Source of the DNA: Caedibacter sp052030685
GTDB taxonomy: Bacteria > Pseudomonadota > Gammaproteobacteria > Francisellales > Francisellaceae
Direction of reading: 5' to 3'
DNA length: 16,973 nt
Assembly: GCF_052030685.1 (NCBI RefSeq)
Contig: NZ_JBQAJM010000038.1
Location: forward strand, 1-16,973
Of the stretch, positions 7,731-14,836 are shown piece by piece. The stretch's first letter is position 1. The number at the start of each line of letters is the position of its first letter. The translations under genes were made by a program, and so were the position numbers. Below the pieces are notes generated by a model that was given only the letters and a program-made list of their open reading frames with translations, did not search any database and was not told the origin of the DNA.

Positions 7731-8492
7731 ATGGAAGTTATTCAAATTAACCCAACTCAATGTAAGCGATGGGAATTTGCCGATCGATCTGCCTTTGAAT
7801 TTGGTGACATTCATGCCCTTGGCATGGACATCAAAAAAAATGGTCAGGTTGAACCTATCATGGTCAGACCTCTTAAAAATGATGCGCAATACCAATATGA
7901 AGTGATTGCCGGCAGCAGACGGTGGAAAGCATGTCTTGAGCTCGATATTGATTTAAGAGCCATTGTTAAAGATATTTCTGACGAACAGGCTTACTTCCTT
8001 CAGTTGCGTGAAAATGAAAAACAGCCTATCTCAGATTACTCCAGAGGCATTCATTTTCAGAAGCTCCTAGATAGCAAAAAAACAACGGTTGCTGAAATCG
8101 CAAGTTACCTGCATTGCTCAAAAGAGAAAGTATACGACTTATTGTCGTTTAATAAGGTCCCACAGCAAATTTGGGATGCTGTGATCAATATGGGTAAGGT
8201 GAGCTGCCGATCGTCCAAGGTGATCGCTCTATTAGCTCGTAAAGGCGATGAATATATCGCTGCTTTAATTGAAATCGCTGAAGACATCCGCAAAGGCGCA
8301 GGCTGCAAAAAAATTGAGAAGCTTGTTAATGAGATTGTTCATGGTGAACAAGATATTAGTGACCGTAAGGAAATAATCAGTGATGATGGCCAAGTTATCG
8401 GTAAGTGGGTTAAAAATACCATCGTCTTTGATCAGAGCTTCACAATACCTCAAGATCAAATTGAACAAGCACTAAAGAAGTTGGTAAACTAA
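7731..8492 (+). CDS. parB: ParB/Spo0J-family partition or regulatory protein, 253 aa
   Basis: The N-terminal ParB nuclease/CTPase-like domain covers about residues 20-105: a box I-like GDIHALGMDIKKNGQVEPI (25-43), GSRRWKAC (61-68; the GERRxRA nucleotide-binding box) and LRENEKQPIS (92-101; the 'ENxxR' box). Two familiar residues differ from consensus: S for E in the second box and Q for R in the third. A helix-turn-helix lies at about 118-140 (TVAEIASYLHCSKEKVYDLL), and a further helical region follows. The product should bind a centromere-like site or operator. No ParA gene adjoins it, so it may rely on a distant ParA or act as a KorB-like regulator. The ATG has GGAA five bases upstream. The next gene starts 25 bases after the stop and is probably cotranscribed. 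Confidence 0.88.
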   Translation: MEVIQINPTQCKRWEFADRSAFEFGDIHALGMDIKKNGQVEPIMVRPLKNDAQYQYEVIAGSRRWKACLELDIDLRAIVKDISDEQAYFLQLRENEKQPISDYSRGIHFQKLLDSKKTTVAEIASYLHCSKEKVYDLLSFNKVPQQIWDAVINMGKVSCRSSKVIALLARKGDEYIAALIEIAEDIRKGAGCKKIEKLVNEIVHGEQDISDRKEIISDDGQVIGKWVKNTIVFDQSFTIPQDQIEQALKKLVN

Positions 8493-8517
8493 GGGCGGAA
8501 AATCTAAGGAGAGAAAA

Positions 8518-9471
8518 ATGGAACTTTTAAATGCAATTAAATCGCTTAGTGTTTTTGCTGTTTATCTTTTTTACCAATGGCTTAAATGGGCTTGGTATAT
8601 TGAAATAATAACAGGTCTAATTGCACTTCTACTAATCATATTTATCATTGCTGTGTTTGTTGAATCAGTTTTAATCGCATATAGCAAGCCTACCATGTTT
8701 AATGATAAAGAAACTCATATCTTAGGAATGTTCACAAGTAAAAAAAATATGGAAAAAGATAAGGACTATGGTACACCTAGAAGCATGAGCATTGTCTTTG
8801 CCTCATGTTTAATTGCATTTTTTTTAGCAACATATTACCTGTTCTGGATACCATGGTTAGGCATAAAAATTGCTATTGCAATAGCACTCATTGGTTCTAT
8901 CATCTATTATTTTAAAATAGTTTATTATTATGGTTATACCATATTACCATTAATATTTACGATAATGCTTTTAGCACAGGTGCTATCAATATTAAACTTT
9001 AATTTTGGATTACCTGATTTTCCACCACACTATATTTTTGATTGGTGGGGTTTAGGAATTAATTCAACAAGCAATAGTGTCCACATTTTACCATTCCCAA
9101 ATATCACTGTTAATGCAACTGATTACGCGATTAATTTTAATCAATACTATTATTTAGCATTATTACTAATAAGTTACTATGGTATTTTGTTAAATATCTG
9201 TAATTATTTCAAATGGCGAAACAAAACATATGATCCAACAATGAAAACAACAACGGGATCCTCAATAGAATTTTTAGACAAAGTCGATGTAAAAATTAAT
9301 GATCAATATGATACACAAATATTATCCAAATTAAAATTAATTGGATTTAGTGATGATAGTATCAGTATAATAACATCAAAATATAGTGACCTAATAATTT
9401 CTGAGATATTGCACGATATGACTAGAGAAAACCCAAATAATCAAAAAGAATATATTATTAATCGGTTATGA
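8518..9471 (+). CDS. unrecognised multi-spanning membrane protein, 317 aa
   Basis: I do not recognise this protein. It has about five hydrophobic helices, near residues 27-54, 90-110, 114-137, 141-160 and 209-231, so it is an inner-membrane protein. Residues 161-208 form a segment with aromatics and NxT/NxS motifs between helices 4 and 5. Residues 232-317 form a soluble tail with alternating Ile/Leu helices (SKLKLIGFSDDSISIITSKY). There is no signal peptide and no catalytic motif I can see. The strong Shine-Dalgarno AAGGAGAG (8506-8513) fixes the ATG. It sits 25 bases after parB on the same strand, so the two are probably one operon. Codon use is more AT-rich than in traA. Entry exclusion and an unknown membrane effector are both conceivable, but nothing shows either. 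Confidence 0.8.
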   Translation: MELLNAIKSLSVFAVYLFYQWLKWAWYIEIITGLIALLLIIFIIAVFVESVLIAYSKPTMFNDKETHILGMFTSKKNMEKDKDYGTPRSMSIVFASCLIAFFLATYYLFWIPWLGIKIAIAIALIGSIIYYFKIVYYYGYTILPLIFTIMLLAQVLSILNFNFGLPDFPPHYIFDWWGLGINSTSNSVHILPFPNITVNATDYAINFNQYYYLALLLISYYGILLNICNYFKWRNKTYDPTMKTTTGSSIEFLDKVDVKINDQYDTQILSKLKLIGFSDDSISIITSKYSDLIISEILHDMTRENPNNQKEYIINRL

Positions 9472-9546
9472 TATCAGTAGTATTGTACTTATCACATGAC
9501 AACGCATAACCACAGTCCATTGCAAAGATCCTATACACATCTATTT

Positions 9547-9948
9547 TTATTCATTATTCTGACTGTAATATTTCTCGAATAGCGTTTTAATTTCAAGTAA
9601 AAATTTTTTATAATCTTCGTGTTCGTATGTTGGTTTTGAAAACTGAATTTTCCCATTTGAAAATATGTCTAATTTTTTTTCATTATAAACTAATGACTCA
9701 ATAATTGTTGCATTCTTATTTGTTTTACCTTCTAATTCAGATTTTATTAATCTTGCTATAACTCTTTCGCCAGAACCCTCTCTAATAACTCTAGCATGCT
9801 TTATTAAAGCCTTTATATATTTATCACCTTTCTTTATCAAACTTCTAATATAACCAGCAGTTCTAGCTGATACATTACTCATATCTGATATAGCATTTAG
9901 GCCTGGTACTAAGGATCGTGCGCTGAGAGGTAAAGTTGAGCCTATCAT
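9547..9948 (-). pseudogene. C-terminal parB remnant fused to transposon end
   Basis: The 133-codon ORF starts inside the transposon. Its first 16 codons are the inner edge and the left inverted repeat (9900-9938). From codon 17 it aligns residue for residue with the intact ParB from W148 on: LNAISDMSNVSAR here against WDAVINMGKVSCR there, then KGDKYIKALI against KGDEYIAALI, and so on to the end. The ParB nuclease/CTPase domain and helix-turn-helix are missing, so partition activity should be lost. The ATG overlaps the recombinase stop as ATGA, so coupled translation of a chimeric peptide from the transposon operon is possible. The proteins are paralogues, not recent copies. The missing N-terminal half is not on the other side of the transposon. 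Confidence 0.8.
9900..9938 (+). repeat. left terminal inverted repeat of Tn3-family element
   Basis: This 39-bp sequence begins GGCCTGGTACTAAGGATC and ends GAGGTAAAGTTG. It matches the complement of 14789-14827 at 37 of 39 positions. The length (about 38 bp) and the starting GG fit Tn3-family ends. It is open in one frame and encodes the start of the parB-remnant ORF. Confidence 0.93.
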
Positions 9949-10649
9949 ATAGGAAAATCTTTAATATTATCATCATAACTATCTTGCGCTTCTGACAAAG
10001 ATAACTTTGAGTAGACCTCCAGAGACTGCCTTGTTTCATGGCCTGAGTACGGTTGAATAAGTGCATCATCTATTCCTTTTTTCTTAAGCCAAGTAAATAG
10101 AAAATGCCGTAATTTATGTGGTGATATATTTTGCGTCATTCCAGCTTCTTTACTGTATTTTTCGAGAATTTTCCGAATTCCTCGATCAGAGTAAGGCTTA
10201 GCCCATGATGATGTAAATAAGCTGGAACCTTCATCTTTTTGGACTTTTGAGATATGTAAAGCCAGCGTTTCTCGAAAACTTTTTGGAAACGGAACTATAC
10301 GCTCTTTTTGTCCCTTGCCTGAGTTAATTTTAATCTGGCATCTATCTAGGTCAACATCGCTTATTTTAAGGCGTATTAGCTCACTTACTCGAACGCCAGT
10401 ATAAAGGAGTGTTTTAATAATTAACACATCTTGCATATTCTTACTTTTCCAGACAATATCATAGTACCGTCTGATCTCATCTTCTGTTGGCACGTAGGGT
10501 AGTTTCTTAGGCTCTGCTTTAACTTGAACATCTAATACCTGCCTTAATGCAACGAATACGGCGCGTAAGTAATTATAGTCTGGGTTCTCATGTCTAAAAT
10601 GCTTTGCAATTTGCAGTGCTTTTTTTCTGGGACTTGTTCTTTTATCCAT
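9945..10649 (-). CDS. short tyrosine recombinase, probable cointegrate resolvase
   Basis: This 234-residue protein has a complete tyrosine recombinase active site: R87 (TGVRVSEL), K112 (SGKGQKER), H178 and R181 (HKLRH), H204 (SGHETRQ) and nucleophile Y213 (LEVYSK). The N-terminal core-binding domain is cut down to about 50 residues, against about 100 in XerC/XerD. The gene starts one base after the tnpA stop (TGA-C-ATG) with AGGTGG as ribosome site, so it is translationally coupled to tnpA. In Tn3-family elements with a tyrosine recombinase (TnpI of Tn4430) this enzyme resolves cointegrates at an internal site; that role is inferred here. The stop overlaps the start of the parB-remnant ORF (ATGA). 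Confidence 0.88.
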   Translation of the reverse strand: MDKRTSPRKKALQIAKHFRHENPDYNYLRAVFVALRQVLDVQVKAEPKKLPYVPTEDEIRRYYDIVWKSKNMQDVLIIKTLLYTGVRVSELIRLKISDVDLDRCQIKINSGKGQKERIVPFPKSFRETLALHISKVQKDEGSSLFTSSWAKPYSDRGIRKILEKYSKEAGMTQNISPHKLRHFLFTWLKKKGIDDALIQPYSGHETRQSLEVYSKLSLSEAQDSYDDNIKDFPI

Positions 10650-10650
10650 G

Positions 10651-13560
10651 TCAAGCCACCTGTAACAAAGGATGATTAATTGGTAAGCGCTTATTTAGAT
10701 CGAGTAAAAACACACCATAAGGGTTGATATGCTCACTTAATAGCGGCGTGATGGCACGCTTATCTTCTAGCGTCATTTTGTCAAGCCACCCAGACTCAAT
10801 AAGTACTTGCTGCAACATCAAGGTATTAATTAGCGTCATGCTTAGTTGAAGCAAATGCAAACACAATGTTGATAGCTCTAACTCAATAGGATTATTACTT
10901 TTTAATGCGCCATGATTTCCATAAAAAATAAAATCATTGACACCATTCCAACGCTCAACCGTATTTAAACCTTCATGAATTTCTCTTCTTAGTGCTTCAG
11001 AACTTAAATAGCGACAGAGAAAAATGCTTTTTACTGCTTTACCAAGTTCAGCTAGCGCTTTATATGTCGGGTGTTGTAAGTTATTTCTAGTGAATCGTTT
11101 CATAATGTTTTCAGCATTAGCTGTGCCCAACTTAAGTGCAACAGTATATTTCACGATTTGCTCATATTGAGCTTCTATTAACTCCCAATTAATTGATCTT
11201 GAGAGTATATCTGTTAAATTACTATATTTAGCAGCATCTTGTTGGGCGGTGTAATAGAGTTTTTGAGTATGAATATTGTTTAAACGTGGTAATAAGTTAA
11301 AGTTAAGCATATATGAAAAAGCAAACCCCACTTCGCTTTGCCCATGAGTGTCAACATAACTTTTATCAACATCTTTATCCGTTGAATGTCTTAGTATTCC
11401 TTCAATCATTGAAGATACTTCTGAAGATACACAACTCTTTAACTGTGAATAAATACAGACAGAATTACGATCCACGTGCCAATAAACCATAACACCTTTA
11501 CTATGATAACGAGGATGCCAGTAACTCATTAGATTTTGATCCGATGCCTTGAAATGTTTGGAATCTGAAGCAACTGATGTCGTGCAATGTTGCCATATCT
11601 CTGGCATTTGTACTTTTAAAAGATAGTTAACCATTTTGCGAATGGCTTCTTTAAAATTGTCGGGATCAAAATACCTTAGTTTAATGTGTTGTAAATCTTG
11701 GTAAGTTACATCCTTATTTCCAGCGCTCATGCTTTTTAATCCAGTGTTAGTGCCGTAGGCAAGTATTGCAAGTAGCAAACGTTTTTTAACTATTTCCTTA
11801 TCTAATCCCTCTTTACTCCCGCTAGGCACAAAGTCCTTGATGAAATCAACAAATACGTCTGCTTCTTTCAAAACATCAAGCAAACTGGTTGATGGCCAAC
11901 GTTTAAATACTTCTTGCTTAATGGCTTCTAGTTGTGGTGGCTCAGGTTGCTCTTTTAATGGTGTTAATTTGATATGTCCTTTTGGTCGTTTTAAAATACT
12001 AACGAGTTTGTTTTTAGGTAGATTGAGGTTAAATTCATTGAGATGTTTTGTGAGTGATTTCTTTAGTTTTGTGACAAACTGTTTAGCGTCTATGGGCTTA
12101 TCGAGAATTTCGTGATATGCCTCTTTTTCTTCTTCAAAGTCTTGAGGCAAATCCTTTTCAGGATCTCGATACAAATATGCCCCTTCAACCCATATTTCTT
12201 TAACTCTTAATTTATTCCTCAAGTTATGAAGGACACATAATTCATAATCAATGCGCTTAATACAATCACCTTGTGATGTTTCTTCAATAACACATTTTTC
12301 GTGTGATCGCTTAACTGCACCGTTAATAGGAATATTTTCTTCAGCAGGGTAATAGGTGCTGCTATCACTTAAATGTTGTTTAATAACTGACAATGCTTCG
12401 ATAACAGGTTGGTAGCTTTTGTTGTTAGACCGAAGGGTAAGCAAGCTTATAACTGGTGCCAGCATTTGGCGGTAATGTCTAGCGTATGACGCCCTTACTT
12501 TATCGTAAACTAGGCTGTTATAAGTGATGGTATTATTTTTATTTTTGCTTTTAATTGCTAGCAACTTATCTTTTGAAATGACTGGGTATATTGCGTTTTC
12601 AATAACTTTTTTCTCTTGAGAAACGATAGTATCAATAAGCAACTCAAGTATCCCTTTGCGATTACAATTTTCTTTAATTTCAAGAACCGTAGATAACTCA
12701 TTTCTCAGCTTATTTTCACCACTAACAAATACTTTGTGTGTGAGTTTAATTAGCATTTCAACTAAATTGTCTATTAACTCTCTTTGGCGAATAAAGCAAA
12801 ATATACTTAATAGCGCATATCGCGTTACTTCAGGCATTTCTTTTATAGCACTAGGATACTTGGTCGAAATATTTCGATAGTGCTTTTTAAGCTGCCCTTC
12901 GGTTATCTCGTTCAAACAATCTGGCAGCGTTAACATTCTTAAAAAACTTAATTTATCGGCTTCTGTTTTTATGCTTTTAACTGACATGCCTTGAGGCCAT
13001 CGCTTAATATAATTTAAACGAGACATACTACTATCCTTAGCAAGCATCAATCCGTCTAAGTAAGCTTTAGTCTCAAAATCTAAAGCCCCAGATATTAACT
13101 CAAAGACATCTTGGTTATGTTGATGAAGAGCGCTCTTAATAATTTTGTTTAAGGCATTATCGCTTGTCTTTTCAATTTTATTTTCTTTTAAGTACGCATA
13201 AACTTTTTCTTTCAGCGGATCTAATTTAAATAATTTTTGAGTCTGAATAAGCTCGTTAGCATATGTCTTAATGAGATCCTCATGTTCGGAAGATATAGTA
13301 CAGATGTTTAAATAATCTCGAATTTCTTTTCTATAGTTAGTCAATGACTTTTGTGTTGGGAAATTAATTTTTGTTGAGACGCCCAATTTTTCAGCTAGTG
13401 TAGTGACCAGTGAGCGTGAAAAGTTTGGTTTTTCAGTGAAAAAAGCATTACGTTCCTCATAGTATTTAAAATACAAAGCATAAAATAACTTATATTTCGC
13501 AATTTTATCATGTATTAAAGCAAGAACTTCTTCACTAAGATGAGAGTTTAATCTAATCAT
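10651..13560 (-). CDS. tnpA: Tn3-family transposase TnpA, full length
   Basis: At 969 residues this is normal for the family. The C-terminal DDE domain is intact: D666 in ASDSKHF, D737 in YVDTHGQSEVGF and E869 in GLNTVERWN. The spacings of 71 and 132 are close to those of Tn3 TnpA. The N-terminal 500 residues are the helical end-binding region, beginning with an LNSHLSEE-type segment. It should bind the 39-bp ends and drive replicative transposition. The ATG lies within the last codons of the nuclease gene (8-bp overlap) and has the strong Shine-Dalgarno AGGAGAGG just upstream, also inside that gene. No frameshift or internal stop is present. Confidence 0.97.
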   Translation of the reverse strand: MIRLNSHLSEEVLALIHDKIAKYKLFYALYFKYYEERNAFFTEKPNFSRSLVTTLAEKLGVSTKINFPTQKSLTNYRKEIRDYLNICTISSEHEDLIKTYANELIQTQKLFKLDPLKEKVYAYLKENKIEKTSDNALNKIIKSALHQHNQDVFELISGALDFETKAYLDGLMLAKDSSMSRLNYIKRWPQGMSVKSIKTEADKLSFLRMLTLPDCLNEITEGQLKKHYRNISTKYPSAIKEMPEVTRYALLSIFCFIRQRELIDNLVEMLIKLTHKVFVSGENKLRNELSTVLEIKENCNRKGILELLIDTIVSQEKKVIENAIYPVISKDKLLAIKSKNKNNTITYNSLVYDKVRASYARHYRQMLAPVISLLTLRSNNKSYQPVIEALSVIKQHLSDSSTYYPAEENIPINGAVKRSHEKCVIEETSQGDCIKRIDYELCVLHNLRNKLRVKEIWVEGAYLYRDPEKDLPQDFEEEKEAYHEILDKPIDAKQFVTKLKKSLTKHLNEFNLNLPKNKLVSILKRPKGHIKLTPLKEQPEPPQLEAIKQEVFKRWPSTSLLDVLKEADVFVDFIKDFVPSGSKEGLDKEIVKKRLLLAILAYGTNTGLKSMSAGNKDVTYQDLQHIKLRYFDPDNFKEAIRKMVNYLLKVQMPEIWQHCTTSVASDSKHFKASDQNLMSYWHPRYHSKGVMVYWHVDRNSVCIYSQLKSCVSSEVSSMIEGILRHSTDKDVDKSYVDTHGQSEVGFAFSYMLNFNLLPRLNNIHTQKLYYTAQQDAAKYSNLTDILSRSINWELIEAQYEQIVKYTVALKLGTANAENIMKRFTRNNLQHPTYKALAELGKAVKSIFLCRYLSSEALRREIHEGLNTVERWNGVNDFIFYGNHGALKSNNPIELELSTLCLHLLQLSMTLINTLMLQQVLIESGWLDKMTLEDKRAITPLLSEHINPYGVFLLDLNKRLPINHPLLQVA

Positions 13561-14653
13561 TATGCCTCTCCTCTAGTAATAGACGTTTAATATGGGTTTC
13601 CCTTGCGGTAGCAATCGCTTTGCGTAGGTTATCTTCTAAAATTTCTTTGGGTGGTAATTCTGTTAGGTATTGAGCAACATGAATGCCGGTTTTATCCATT
13701 TCAAGATATTCAATATCATCATGATCTTTGCCGGCACATAAAATAATACCCATAGGCTTTTCTTCGTAGTCAAGACGTTCATTTTTGTCCAGCCAGCTCA
13801 AATACCATTCCATCTGACCTTTATAAGCTGGATCAAAATCACCAAGTTTAAGGTCAATTGCAATAAGGCGACGCAGTCGACGATTAAAAAATAATAAATC
13901 CAGATACCGATCCTTTTTGCCAGTACTCATGCGTTTTTGTCTAGAAACAAAGCAAAAATCAGTTCCAATCTCTTGTAGGAATTCAGTGATATTTTGCAAA
14001 ATCATATCTTCGAGTTCTTGCTCTGAAGCATAAGAATGAGCACCAATGAAATCTAAAAAATAAGGCTCTTTAAATGTCATCTCTGGCGTCATTTCATCGT
14101 TATTTTTGAGCTGACCAATTTGAGCTTTAATGACCCCTTCTGGTTGCTTGCTTAAACCAACACGCTCATAAAGCATTCCATTAATCTGCTTTTGCAATGC
14201 TCGAACGCTCCATTTCTGTACACGGCACATTTCAGCAAAAAAGTCCCGTTTTAAGTGATCATCAATACCACAAATAATCACAAAGTGAGACCAAGATAAT
14301 TGTCGCGACAGCGTTGAGACAATCTTGCGATCAGGATATAACTTAGCAAATTTAATCATACGAAATAAGTTGGCTCGACTATAACCTTTACCATATTTCA
14401 ATTTAAGTTGGTCGGCTAAAGAACTTACGATCATTTCACCATAGTCAGCTCGGTCGGATTGTAGTAGGCGATCATTGATGCGCTCGCCAATCAGCCAGCA
14501 AAGCAATACTTGAGCTGAATTATACTCTCTGGCAACATGATTGCGCGCCTCTTCAATAAGCTTGGTAACATCATGAAACAAATCAATTGCACCCTCTGAT
14601 GAAAGCATATCAGGTGTTGAAGCACTTATTTCTGTTGGTATTTTATCTGTCAT
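13553..14653 (-). CDS. YhcG-family (DUF1016) PD-(D/E)XK nuclease carried by the transposon
   Basis: This 366-residue protein has the two-part layout of E. coli YhcG (about 375 aa). The N-terminal helical/winged-helix domain (about 25-165) includes the family pattern YNSAQVLLCWLIGERI and a KYGKGYSRANLFRMIKFAKLYP stretch read across 86-107. The C-terminal nuclease domain (about 195-350) has D252 in RYLDLLFF and the DxK of AIDLKLGDF (D267, K269), followed by QMEWYLSWLD. The active site looks intact. The true substrate of this family is not settled; roles in DNA repair or recombination and in defence have been suggested. The Shine-Dalgarno AAGGAT is at 14661-14666. It is the first gene of the transposon operon and overlaps tnpA by 8 bp, so it is cotranslated with transposase rather than a loose cargo gene. 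Confidence 0.9.
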   Translation of the reverse strand: MTDKIPTEISASTPDMLSSEGAIDLFHDVTKLIEEARNHVAREYNSAQVLLCWLIGERINDRLLQSDRADYGEMIVSSLADQLKLKYGKGYSRANLFRMIKFAKLYPDRKIVSTLSRQLSWSHFVIICGIDDHLKRDFFAEMCRVQKWSVRALQKQINGMLYERVGLSKQPEGVIKAQIGQLKNNDEMTPEMTFKEPYFLDFIGAHSYASEQELEDMILQNITEFLQEIGTDFCFVSRQKRMSTGKKDRYLDLLFFNRRLRRLIAIDLKLGDFDPAYKGQMEWYLSWLDKNERLDYEEKPMGIILCAGKDHDDIEYLEMDKTGIHVAQYLTELPPKEILEDNLRKAIATARETHIKRLLLEERHND

Positions 14654-14788
14654 GTCAGCTATCCTTTATAAAGTTCCTATAATGACCAGTATCGGTAAAG
14701 ATGTGGGTCATTACAGGCAAATCAGATAGCCTATGCTAGCAGAAAAAGTGCGAAGTATGAAATACTATTTTAAACTAGGAAATTTAAG
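14654..14788. promoter_or_regulatory. transposon leader region
   Basis: These 135 bases between the nuclease gene and the right inverted repeat are the only non-coding DNA of any size in the element. They must hold the operon promoter, and probably the resolution site, because no other gap is available. I see no single convincing -35/-10 pair. The most notable structure is the 11-bp inverted repeat at 14677-14716. Confidence 0.5.
14677..14716. repeat. 11-bp inverted repeat, candidate resolution site or operator
   Basis: CTATAATGACC (14677-14687) faces GGTCATTACAG (14706-14716). They are complementary at 10 of 11 positions, with an 18-base spacer. Arms of 11 bp suit tyrosine-recombinase binding, but the usual spacer is only 6-8 bp, so an operator for the transposon operon is equally possible. 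It lies just upstream of the nuclease ribosome site. Confidence 0.45.
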
Positions 14789-14827
14789 CAACTTTACCTC
14801 TCAGCACATGATCCTTAGTACCAGGCC
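14789..14827 (-). repeat. right terminal inverted repeat of Tn3-family element
   Basis: The complement of this 39-bp stretch matches 9900-9938 with two substitutions (CATGTGC against CGTGCGC in the middle). Both are transitions. One creates an in-frame TGA in the outward-reading frame that is open in the left end. Confidence 0.93.
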
Positions 14828-14836
14828 TTCCTACAG

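Larger units (their letters stand above)
9900..14827 (-). mobile_element. Tn3-family transposon, 4928 bp, with YhcG nuclease and tyrosine recombinase
   Basis: The element is bounded by 39-bp inverted ends and carries three leftward genes in one tight operon: nuclease (8-bp overlap), tnpA (1-bp gap), recombinase. TnpA and the recombinase keep all catalytic residues, so it may be active. It has no serine resolvase; the tyrosine recombinase probably plays the TnpI role. The bases outside the ends (ATTTA on the left, TTCCT on the right) do not form a 5-bp duplication. It interrupts a parB homologue on the left and abuts the 691-codon ORF on the right. Confidence 0.92.

Noticed and set aside
7720..7905. 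Alternative 61-codon frame at the parB start
   Set aside because: Its translation shows no ParB similarity; the +1-shifted frame from 7731 carries every ParB box.
9547..9948. The parB remnant as an intact small ParB or antitoxin
   Set aside because: The first 16 codons are transposon sequence and the alignment to ParB begins exactly at the inverted-repeat edge, so the gene is truncated by insertion.
11837..12115. Plus-strand ORFs within tnpA (also 12656-12880)
   Set aside because: They are shadows of the transposase, which is uninterrupted across the region.
13553..14653. YhcG-like gene as a restriction enzyme or toxin-antitoxin component
   Set aside because: No methyltransferase, specificity subunit or antitoxin-size partner is adjacent; it overlaps tnpA instead.
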